Origin: JARDZI01 sp041639705
Lineage (GTDB): Bacteria; Bacillota; Clostridia; Clostridiales; Caloramatoraceae
NCBI GenBank assembly: GCA_041639705.1
Contig: JBEQBT010000233.1
Span: forward strand, 1 to 5,441
Length of the DNA: 5,441 nucleotides
Direction of reading: 5' to 3'
Position numbers and translations under genes: made by a program. The notes beneath the pieces are model-generated. The model saw only the letters and a list, made by a program, of their open reading frames with translations. It was not told the origin of the DNA and did not search any database. Below are positions 1 through 4,377 of this stretch, piece by piece; position 1 is the stretch's first letter; the number at the start of each line of letters is the position of its first letter.

Positions 1-178
1 TATTAGAAGAACGCACTAATAGCCTACTTGTTATGAATAAAATTATCAGTATATAAATTAGTATTTTCTGCTCATGTAAATAGTTGGGTATTAACTTTTG
101 AATCAATTGCTTATTATCTATGCGCCGTTGACTTATCTGGATGCAAAATTATTTAGTTATCCTTAAGTTGATGACATT
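1..178. other. Left-edge region without a clear gene
   Basis: No convincing complete gene is visible. A short frame is open on the plus strand from base 3 to a TAA at 54-56 and ends in LLVMNKIISI. It could be the last residues of a gene lying mostly outside the window (LEERTNSLLV has the look of a coiled-coil linker in signalling proteins), but 17 residues are too few to identify it. The rest, 57-178, is AT-rich with stops in all frames and no recognisable RNA gene. Confidence 0.3.
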
Positions 179-406
179 GGGACAGTCCCCTCCAAATAAT
201 GAAGAATAATGTCGATAAGAAAATAATCAAGTCCAGTCGGGCTGGCACCCTCCAAGACTAGGACCCCCGGCAGGCTGTGCGAAAATCCCCCTACTTATAT
301 CAAATAAAAACAAGAGCAGGAGATTGGAGCGAATAACAAGTTTTAACAATTCCAAAATACCACAGCAACTTAAAGAGTTACCGTTGTATTTTTTTATTCA
401 GCTTAA
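179..406 (+). repeat. REP-like dispersed repeat, copy 1 (expanded)
   Basis: The copy starts with the dyad GGGACAGTCCCC (179-190), then TCCAAA and the 16-base block AATGTCGATAAGAAAA (208-223). It ends in a segment running from about 331 through a terminator-like hairpin to TTCAGCTTAA (397-406). The same order recurs at 1071-1225, and the dyad plus 16-base block recur at 2222-2264. This copy is about 70 bases longer than copy 2. The extra piece contains a second variant core, GGGCTGGCACCCTCCAA (239-255), as if one element had inserted into another. Such GC-rich dyads in AT-rich Clostridia DNA resemble REP elements mobilised by RAYT transposases, and a truncated RAYT gene lies at 2403. The repeat is seen directly; its mobility is inferred. 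Confidence 0.75.
362..395 (+). terminator. Rho-independent terminator-like hairpin inside repeat copy 1
   Basis: ACAGC plus AACT (362-370) pairs with AGTT (376-379) and GTTGT (383-387) around a TAAAG loop, with a three-base bulge ACC at 380-382. Seven T residues follow at 389-395. The hairpin would end transcription coming from the left, or a small RNA made from the repeat itself. The 5' arm is identical to that of the terminator at 1180-1214, while the 3' arm differs. Confidence 0.6.
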
Positions 407-502
407 TTTAGATTTCACGACATGAAAATATAATTTTAGGAAAGTATTGTTCTTAATAATTATTTAATAATATATGGATTAAAGATAAATGTTTTGGTAA
501 AA

Positions 503-531
503 TATAATTAGTAATATTTTTTATCTTGGAG
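503..531 (+). promoter_or_regulatory. Possible -10 box and ribosome binding site for the DUF4160 gene
   Basis: TATAAT at 503-508 is a perfect -10 hexamer, 32 bases before the ATG at 541. No good -35 sits 16-18 bases upstream, so the promoter call is weak. GGAG at 528-531 is a ribosome binding site nine bases before that ATG and decides the start. A TTG at 526 is also in frame, but it overlaps the ribosome binding site and is unlikely to be used. Confidence 0.4.
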
Positions 532-540
532 TGTGATAAT

Positions 541-807
541 ATGCCTTTAATTTCTCAATTCTATGGAATTTTGATAAGAATGTTTTTTAATGATCAAGAG
601 CAGCACCATTTGCCTCATTTTCATGCGATATATGGTGAATATTCAGCATCGTTTTCTATGGATGGAGAACCTTTAAATGGAGATATTCCTAAAAAACAAC
701 AGAAACTTATTTCAGCATGGGCTACAATTCATCAAGAAGAACTTGAGGCTCTTTGGAAGTCTGTTCAAGAAACTGGAGAATATTTCACTATAAAAGGATT
801 GGAGTGA
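541..807 (+). CDS. DUF4160 domain-containing protein
   Basis: This 88-residue protein fills the usual length of the DUF4160 family. It has the family pattern: a short N-terminal strand (ISQFYGILIRMFF), the histidine-rich signature HHLPHFHAIYGEY at residues 22-34, a small strand pair, and a C-terminal helix with WATIHQEELEALW (60-72). No biochemical activity is established for the family. Genes of this family often sit directly before a DUF2442 gene, as here, and such pairs have the genomic habit of toxin-antitoxin modules. That role is inference. The next gene begins five bases after the stop, and the GGAG serving it lies in the last codons of this one, so the two are probably co-transcribed and translationally coupled. 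The ATG at 541 is preferred because a GGAG lies nine bases upstream. The pair is bracketed by repeat copies 1 and 2. Confidence 0.88.
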   Translation: MPLISQFYGILIRMFFNDQEQHHLPHFHAIYGEYSASFSMDGEPLNGDIPKKQQKLISAWATIHQEELEALWKSVQETGEYFTIKGLE

Positions 808-812
808 TTAAT

Positions 813-1043
813 ATGGTACCACGGCCTAAAGAAGTTAAGCCACTTCAAGACTATCATTTACAGGTTATTTTTGATAATGGGGAAAGTAAAATATATGACA
901 TGTCAAATTTGTTGGAGAAGCCATTTTACAAGAAATTAAAAAATAAAACCATTTTTAATACTGTAAAAGTAAGTGATATAACATTAGAGTGGATAACTGG
1001 TGAGGATATTTGTCCCGAAGAGTTATATTATAACAGTAAGTAG
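813..1043 (+). CDS. DUF2442 domain-containing protein
   Basis: This 76-residue protein matches the whole DUF2442 domain. It has an N-terminal VKPLQDYHLQVIFDNGESKIYDMSNLLE (residues 8-35), then PFYKKLKNKTIFNTVKV, and the C-terminal signature LEWITGEDICPEELYY (58-73). The family is small, alpha/beta and uncharacterised. In related genomes it commonly follows a DUF4160 gene and is a candidate antitoxin-like partner, but this is not proven. The ATG at 813 has GGAG eight bases upstream (801-804). An earlier in-frame TTG at 753 would overlap the DUF4160 gene by 55 bases and has no domain support. The TAG stop is part of GTAGCAAG, the octamer that opens the repeat behind this gene. A decayed relative of the C-terminal signature occurs at about 2747-2800. 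Confidence 0.88.
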   Translation: MVPRPKEVKPLQDYHLQVIFDNGESKIYDMSNLLEKPFYKKLKNKTIFNTVKVSDITLEWITGEDICPEELYYNSK

Positions 1044-1225
1044 CAAGCTGGTCGCTTCGCGTCCAGCAAAGGGGACTGACCCCTCCAAAAAATAAAGATT
1101 AATGTCGATAAGAAAATTGAAGCTTTAAAAGCAAGATCAGAAGATCGGATCGACAACAAGTTTTAATAATTTCAAAATACCACAGCAACTTAAAGAGTTA
1201 CTGTGGCTTTTTTTATTCAGCTTAA
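1040..1225 (+). repeat. REP-like dispersed repeat, copy 2
   Basis: It begins at GTAGCAAG (1040-1047), whose TAG is the stop of the DUF2442 gene. Next comes an imperfect hairpin, GCTGG-T-CGC-TTC-GCG-T-CCAGC (1047-1067), then the core GGGGACTGACCCC (1071-1083), TCCAAA and the block AATGTCGATAAGAAAA (1101-1116). The distal part shares most bases with copy 1 and ends in the terminator at 1180-1214 and TTCAGCTTAA (1216-1225). TGTCGAT (1103-1109) and ATCGACA (1148-1154) form a seven-base inverted repeat, so transcribed RNA from this copy could fold. Copies 1 and 2 lie in the same orientation around the DUF4160/DUF2442 pair. Confidence 0.78.
1180..1214 (+). terminator. Rho-independent terminator after the DUF4160/DUF2442 pair
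   Basis: CCACAG (1180-1185) pairs with CTGTGG (1201-1206), and AACT (1187-1190) pairs with AGTT (1196-1199). There is one C/A mismatch and a TAAAG loop. Seven T residues follow at 1208-1214. This is a strong, well-formed terminator carried within the repeat. It should isolate the upstream pair from the nuclease gene. Confidence 0.8.
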
Positions 1226-1340
1226 CTTATATATATTATAATGATTTGCTGTTTTAATGGACAAAATTAAAAGAAGAAACAATAAAACTATAGAAGGATT
1301 ATCAGAAATCTGACAGAATTAGAGTAGATAGGGTGATCAG
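1226..1340 (+). promoter_or_regulatory. Leader of the Rpn gene with a candidate -10 box
   Basis: TATAAT at 1237-1242 is a perfect -10 hexamer just after the terminator, but no convincing -35 lies at the right distance. The ATG at 1341 is preceded by AGGGTG (1330-1335), an acceptable ribosome binding site five bases away. The roughly 90-base leader between them shows no clear riboswitch or other structure. Confidence 0.35.
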
Positions 1341-1763
1341 ATGATAAATGATTTTCATGATAGGTTTATGCTGGATCCTAAAAATGATGTAGTATTCCAA
1401 AGGATATTTGGAAGTCCTGAGAATGAGGATATACTTATAAGTTTCTTAAATGCATTACATGAAAAAACTGAGAAGGTAAAAATTAAACATATAGAATATA
1501 TAGATACAAGGCTTTCTGATATTGAAACTATTGATGATAAAATGGGAATATTAGATGTCAGGGTAATAACTGAAAAAGGAACAAATATTAATATAGAAAT
1601 ACAGCTCATTAACAAGTATAACATGATTAATAAAACTCTCTTTTATTGGTCAAGATTATATTCAGAGCAAATCAAAACAGGAGCAGACTATAAGGATTTA
1701 AAGAGAACTATAACAATCAACATTTTAAATTTCAACTATATAGATGATTCTACGATTATTTGA
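1341..1763 (+). CDS. Rpn/PD-(D/E)XK nuclease-family transposase-like protein, C-terminally truncated
   Basis: The product is 140 residues, while Rpn (recombination-promoting nuclease, PDDEXK_2) proteins are usually about 280-310, so only the N-terminal nuclease half remains. The opening LDPKNDVVFQRIFGSPENEDILISFLNAL (11-39) is typical of the family. The likely catalytic residues are present: D72 in ILDVRV and E86/Q88 in NIEIQL. The following helix (YWSRLYSEQI) and DLKRTITINILNFNY are also family-like. After FNYID the reading leaves the family pattern and stops within seven residues. An antitoxin-like ORF overlaps this end by 20 bases in another frame, so a deletion or recombination joint probably lies near 1740. 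Rpn proteins are metal-dependent DNA endonucleases linked to RecA-independent recombination and, in some cases, phage defence. Whether this half protein is active is unknown. Confidence 0.8.
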   Translation: MINDFHDRFMLDPKNDVVFQRIFGSPENEDILISFLNALHEKTEKVKIKHIEYIDTRLSDIETIDDKMGILDVRVITEKGTNINIEIQLINKYNMINKTLFYWSRLYSEQIKTGADYKDLKRTITINILNFNYIDDSTII

Positions 1764-1923
1764 AAGAGAAAAAAATAAGGAATTTAGGAAAATTTGGGAT
1801 GCAATAGATGAAGATGAGCCTACTGATGAAGAGAAAAAAACATGTATAGAGAATAAGAATTCGATAGAAGAATTAATTCCTTTAGATGATTTAGTAAGGG
1901 AGTTAAATTTGGAGGGAAAATAA
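1744..1923 (+). CDS. Short antitoxin-like protein (RelB/Phd-type partner of the following toxin remnant), probably 5'-truncated
   Basis: The ORF encodes 59 residues. It has an acidic IWDAIDEDEPTDEEKK segment (17-32) and a C-terminal SIEELIPLDDLVRELNLEGK (40-59). Both resemble small antitoxins that precede ParE/RelE toxins in Clostridia: an acidic DEPT-EE stretch and a terminal amphipathic toxin-binding helix. A ParE/RelE-like frame follows immediately, which supports the call. The ATG at 1744 lies inside the end of the Rpn ORF and has no ribosome binding site. The true N-terminus was probably lost at the joint with Rpn, and translation, if any, would depend on coupling to Rpn termination at 1761-1763. 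With the toxin broken, this would be an orphan antitoxin. The family assignment is by pattern only. Confidence 0.55.
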   Translation: MILRLFEREKNKEFRKIWDAIDEDEPTDEEKKTCIENKNSIEELIPLDDLVRELNLEGK

Positions 1924-2164
1924 ATATAAATTTTTCATAACCAAAAGAGCAGAGAAATTTATCAAGAAGCAAGACAAAGATACTCAAAAAAGAATAATAA
2001 ACGCCATAATTTAATTACCTAAGGGTGATATTAAAAAGTTAAAAGAAATAGATGAAATCTTTAGATTAAGAGTGGGAGATTTTAGAGTATTATTTCAAAA
2101 AAATGATGAAGAACTTGTAATTATAGTTGTAGATATCGGAAATAGAGGAGAGATTTATAAGTAG
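1919..2164 (+). pseudogene. ParE/RelE-family toxin pseudogene (lost start, internal stop)
   Basis: The frame reads KYKFFITKRAEKFIKKQDKD, then KRIINAII, a TAA stop at 2012-2014, then LPKGDIKKLKEI, FRLRVGDFRVLF and finally DIGNRGEIYK with a TAG stop. The order and spacing match the whole ParE/RelE toxin fold: helical hairpin, then the strand core with R-x-R-x-G-x-[FY]-R and the final NRG-x-x-Y. Two lesions are visible. The stop replaces what is usually a lysine or similar residue before LP. There is also no ATG/GTG/TTG at the expected start, although a GGAGGG (1911-1916) sits at the right place. Removal of a single G from an ancestral ATGAAATAT overlap would explain the missing start and the antitoxin's TAA. 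The gene cannot make full-length toxin. ParE-type toxins poison gyrase and RelE-type toxins cut ribosome-bound mRNA; which type this was cannot be told. Confidence 0.82.
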
Positions 2165-2264
2165 AAAGCTTGAGCCCGGGTAGATCCAAGCTATGTTGCG
2201 AGACACGCGAGGTTGTAGCAAGGACAGGCCCCCAAAAAAATCAAGAATAATGTCGATAAGAAAA
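2161..2264 (+). repeat. REP-like dispersed repeat, copy 3
   Basis: GTAG recurs at 2161-2164 (the toxin remnant's TAG stop), 2180-2183 and 2215-2218; the last is part of GTAGCAAG (2215-2222). AGCTTG and CAAGCT form a six-base stem enclosing CCCGGG just after the toxin stop. The core GGACAGGCCCCC (2222-2233) is followed by an A run and the block AATGTCGATAAGAAAA (2249-2264), identical to copies 1 and 2. After that the copy diverges: the downstream terminator at 2297-2340 is a different hairpin. The toxin and antitoxin remnants lie between copies 2 and 3, just as the DUF4160/DUF2442 pair lies between copies 1 and 2. Confidence 0.72.
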
Positions 2265-2296
2265 TTATAATTCTAAGATAAAGAGATTCCCAATAT

Positions 2297-2340
2297 AAAA
2301 ACAAATCTGGTGATAGAAATATTACTGTATTTGTTTTTTT
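2297..2340 (+). terminator. Rho-independent terminator before the RAYT gene
   Basis: ACAAAT (2301-2306) pairs with ATTTGT. An inner stem, TGGTGATA with TATTACTG, pairs with several G-U wobbles around a GAAA loop. The hairpin is preceded by A residues and followed by seven T residues (2334-2340). It occupies the place that the CCACAG hairpin has in repeat copies 1 and 2. Confidence 0.65.
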
Positions 2341-2364
2341 GATTTTAATAATTCAAAAATTGGA

Positions 2365-2394
2365 TATAATCATAATAATTACTTATAGAGAGGA
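2365..2394 (+). promoter_or_regulatory. Candidate -10 box and ribosome binding site of the RAYT gene
   Basis: TATAAT at 2365-2370 lies 33 bases before the ATG. The only -35-like sequence, TTGATT at 2339-2344, is 20 bases away, which is too far for a good promoter. GAGAGGA at 2388-2394 is a good ribosome binding site eight bases before the ATG at 2403. Confidence 0.4.
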
Positions 2395-2402
2395 TAGAAT
2401 AT

Positions 2403-2657
2403 ATGGCAAGAAAAATTAGAGAGTGGTATCCAAATGCAGTTTATCACATAACATCTAGGGGTAATCACAGAAATGATATTTTTAAGGAAGATGAAGATTA
2501 CGAGTTCTATATAGGTTGCATGGAGGAAGCTCTTGGACATTTTAAAAATAAATATATAGTAATATGTTATTGCCTAATGACAAATCATACTCATATTCAA
2601 ATACAAACAACAGATACTCCTGTTGGTGAATTGATGAAAAGAATAAGTAGAAATTGA
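2403..2657 (+). pseudogene. REP-associated tyrosine transposase (RAYT, Y1 family), truncated
   Basis: The 84 residues match the N-terminal half of RAYT proteins. They start with MARKIREWYPNAVYHITSRGN (1-21), then NDIFKEDEDYEFYIGCMEEAL, and CYCLMTNHTHIQIQT (56-69), whose H62-T63-H64 is the metal-binding HUH pair. DTPVGELMKRISR (71-83) begins the helix that in full proteins continues into the catalytic tyrosine. The protein stops there, so the nucleophilic tyrosine and everything after it are missing, and single-strand DNA cleavage should not be possible. Full family members in Firmicutes are about 200-300 residues. RAYTs act on REP hairpins that often carry a GTAG foot. GTAG-flanked hairpins occur nearby, so this is the likely source or a relic of the repeat's mobility. 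The coding is joined directly to an unrelated remnant at about 2647. Confidence 0.82.
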
Positions 2658-2847
2658 TTGCCCGATTTGCAATAAGATTCATTCTTTAGAAAAGAGAAAA
2701 AGATTTACTCAGGGCATTGTAAAAGGTGAGATTGTTGACATAGAAGATGGCACTATAGAATGGAAATGTGGTGCAGATTTAAGTCCAGATACATTTTATT
2801 TAGAAAGTACTAATTATAACATCGACATATTTTTAAAAGAAATGTAG
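2647..2847 (+). pseudogene. Startless antitoxin-like remnant: YgiT/MqsA zinc-finger piece joined to a DUF2442 tail
   Basis: This frame is open from 2647 to the TAG at 2845-2847 and has no start codon. Its first half, DCPICNKIHSLEKRKRFTQGIVKGEIVD, resembles the N-terminal zinc-binding part of YgiT/MqsA-type antitoxins (a CPxC pair, then a charged strand ending KGE-V). Those proteins have a second cysteine pair, which is missing here. The second half, EDGTIEWKCGADLSPDTFYLES, matches the C-terminal DUF2442 signature also seen in the gene at 813-1043 (LEWITGEDICPEELYY). The simplest reading is two gene fragments fused by deletion, placed next to the truncated RAYT. Alternatively it is one diverged small protein. 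It has no ribosome binding site, so it is treated as a pseudogene. Confidence 0.55.
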
Positions 2848-3021
2848 CAAGAGGAACCGGGTTCCGCTTGGCTCCAGGGCTAAGACCCCTGGGGGAACTT
2901 TGTTTCAATCGCGATGGCGCACTCACGGACTATACCCCCAATAGCCAATTGCAAAATATGAATCCAGCAGTTCAAAAGTTGAGCTACCGGATTATCTTTT
3001 TGTTTAAAACTCTTTCAAAAG
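2844..3021. repeat. GC-rich palindromic patch and gene-free stretch before fic
   Basis: It opens with GTAGCAAG (2844-2851), whose TAG stops the remnant upstream. The dyad GGAACCGGGTTCC (2853-2865) follows, then a hairpin of CCAGGG with CCCTGG (2874-2892). The layout matches the start of repeat copies 2 and 3, but the AATGTCGATAAGAAAA block is absent. From about 2893 to 3021 there is no supported gene. An open frame from 2868 starts inside the palindrome and has no domain-like sequence. The patch is much richer in G and C than its surroundings, so it is likely of foreign or repeat origin. Confidence 0.5.
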
Positions 3022-3081
3022 CTAATCTGCATATCCTAATTGTTTTCTGCATAAAATAGTGATATAATTTATGCAGATTAG
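3022..3081 (+). promoter_or_regulatory. fic promoter with three TCTGCATA operator-like sites
   Basis: The promoter has -35 TTGTTT (3040-3045), a 17-base spacer and a perfect -10 TATAAT (3063-3068). CTAATCTGCATA (3022-3033) and TATGCAGATTAG (3070-3081) form a perfect 12-base inverted repeat on either side of it. A third copy of the core, TCTGCATA (3046-3053), fills the spacer directly after the -35. A protein on these sites would block RNA polymerase. The Fic protein's own C-terminal winged helix is the obvious candidate repressor, but that is inference. Confidence 0.75.
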
Positions 3082-3106
3082 AAATTAATAGGATAGGAGG
3101 AGCGTT

Positions 3107-4162
3107 ATGAGAGGGTTTAATTATCTTTCGATAGATTCAGGATTTTATACGCATGATATTGTCAATCTTCTTTCTGCTATTCATGAGTATAAAGGGAAAC
3201 AGGAACTATTTCTGGAGACACAACCAGATATTTTAGAAGCCATGCTCAAAGTTGCAAAAATTCAAAGTACCGGTGCTTCCAATAGAATTGAAGGTATTTA
3301 TACATCAGAAGCCCGTTTAAATGAATTGGTGATTGAAAAAGCTGAACCAAGAAACAGGGATGAGCAGGAAATAGCAGGATATCTAGAAGTACTAAATACA
3401 ATACATGAGAATTATAAATTTATTGTTCCACGGCCAAAAGTGATATTGCAACTACATCGAGACTTATACACGTACAGTCCATCCTCTATAGGCGGGCGCT
3501 TTAAAAATATGGATAACATCATCGAGGAAGTTGATAGCGAAGGAAATAACAGGATAGGATTTCAGCCTTTACCTGCATATGCCACACCTGGTGCTATGGA
3601 AACTCTTAGCACAGAGTTTTTAAAAGCCATCGATGGTAGCGAGATAGATCCACTGTTGCTTATCTCAAAATATACACTGGATTTTCTTTGCATTCACCCT
3701 TTCAATGATGGCAATGGGCGTATGAGTAGATTGTTGACTCTGCTGCTTCTTTATCAACAAGACTATATTGTTGGAAAGTATGTCAGTATTGAGATGATTA
3801 TTGAAAAAACCAAGGAAAGCTATTACGATACTTTGAAACAAAGTTCAGTTGGATGGCATGAAGAAAACAATAACTATGCACCCTTTATTAAATACTACCT
3901 TGGCACTATTTTAAGTGCCTATAAAGAGTTTGCTAATCGAGTAGAGACCATAGGAAACCAAGGGCTTACCAAGGCTGAACGCATTCGTTATATTTTTTCA
4001 AATAAAGTAGGGAAGGTGACAAAAGCAGAAATTGCTACCTTGTGTCCTGATATTAGTATTACAACCATTGAAAAAGCACTGTCAGATTTATTGAAAGAGG
4101 AATACATCATAAAAGTTGGTGGTGGCCGAAGCACAGCTTATATCCGAAATCATGAATTATAA
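3107..4162 (+). CDS. Fic family protein (AMP-transferase) with C-terminal winged helix
   Basis: The protein has 351 residues, typical of class II Fic proteins with an extra DNA-binding-like domain, and looks intact. The N-terminal Fic_N-type region (about 20-105) contains SNRIEG at 58-63, fitting the inhibitory-helix motif [ST]xxxE[GN], with E62 expected to hold the enzyme inactive. The Fic core (about 110-265) carries HPFNDGNGRMSR at 197-208, a full match to HPFx[DE]GNGRxxR, with catalytic H197 and ATP-binding R205/R208. The flap region is near 150-162 (GFQPLPAYATPG). Residues 287-349 look like a winged helix (VTKAEIATLCPDISITTIEKALSDLLKEEYI). Such enzymes move AMP from ATP to hydroxyls on target proteins; the target here is unknown. 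The start has AGGAGG six bases upstream (3095-3100). The gene stands alone, with operator-like repeats on both sides. Confidence 0.93.
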   Translation: MRGFNYLSIDSGFYTHDIVNLLSAIHEYKGKQELFLETQPDILEAMLKVAKIQSTGASNRIEGIYTSEARLNELVIEKAEPRNRDEQEIAGYLEVLNTIHENYKFIVPRPKVILQLHRDLYTYSPSSIGGRFKNMDNIIEEVDSEGNNRIGFQPLPAYATPGAMETLSTEFLKAIDGSEIDPLLLISKYTLDFLCIHPFNDGNGRMSRLLTLLLLYQQDYIVGKYVSIEMIIEKTKESYYDTLKQSSVGWHEENNNYAPFIKYYLGTILSAYKEFANRVETIGNQGLTKAERIRYIFSNKVGKVTKAEIATLCPDISITTIEKALSDLLKEEYIIKVGGGRSTAYIRNHEL

Positions 4163-4377
4163 AAATAAACTGCCTATTGAAATTATAATCTGCATATTTT
4201 AGGTCTGGTTTTATGCAGAATGAGTAATTACATCCGGGGTTATTAACAATAGCAGCAACATCAGTCCTTTGAACATCCCACATAGCAACAATGTAACCGG
4301 ATTCCACTTCGACTCACTCAGTCCACAGAAAAACCCCGAGGAGTGATTAACAATCTATTGATGAAAGGAAGGATAAC
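4163..4377. promoter_or_regulatory. Intergenic region between fic and the sugar operon, with two more TCTGCATA sites
   Basis: TAATCTGCATA (4186-4196) and the inverted core TATGCAGA (4212-4219) repeat the fic promoter motif. The shared stretches TAATCTGCATAT and (inverted) TTCTGCATAAAA are each 12 bases long. They may form a second operator or a remnant of a duplicated promoter. A weak sigma-A-like promoter for the next gene is TTGAAC (4269-4274), 17 bases, TGTAAC (4292-4297). On the minus strand, about 4310 down to 4235 reads like coding (SGYIVAMWDVQRTDVAAIVN), but it has no identifiable family. GGAAGG (4367-4372) is the ribosome binding site of the next gene. No clear terminator for fic is visible. 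Confidence 0.45.

Noticed and set aside
526..540. TTG start extending the DUF4160 protein by five residues
   Set aside because: The extension consists of the ribosome binding site itself, and the ATG at 541 has correct spacing.
753..812. TTG start extending the DUF2442 protein by 20 residues
   Set aside because: The added residues match no family, and the ATG at 813 has its own ribosome binding site.
1355..1624. Minus-strand open frame inside the Rpn gene
   Set aside because: Its hydrophobic translation is the expected mirror of AT-rich coding DNA, and the plus strand has clear family motifs.
1040..2264. Integron with attC-like sites and gene cassettes
   Set aside because: No integrase is present, and the repeats lack the paired R and L box layout of attC. 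The GTAG/RAYT explanation fits better.
2900..2935. CRISPR-like GTTTCAAT string in a GC-rich stretch
   Set aside because: It occurs only once, with no second repeat at spacer distance and no cas genes in the window.
2868..3059. 63-residue plus-strand open frame
   Set aside because: It begins inside the GC-rich palindrome, has no ribosome binding site, shows no domain-like pattern and runs through the fic upstream region.
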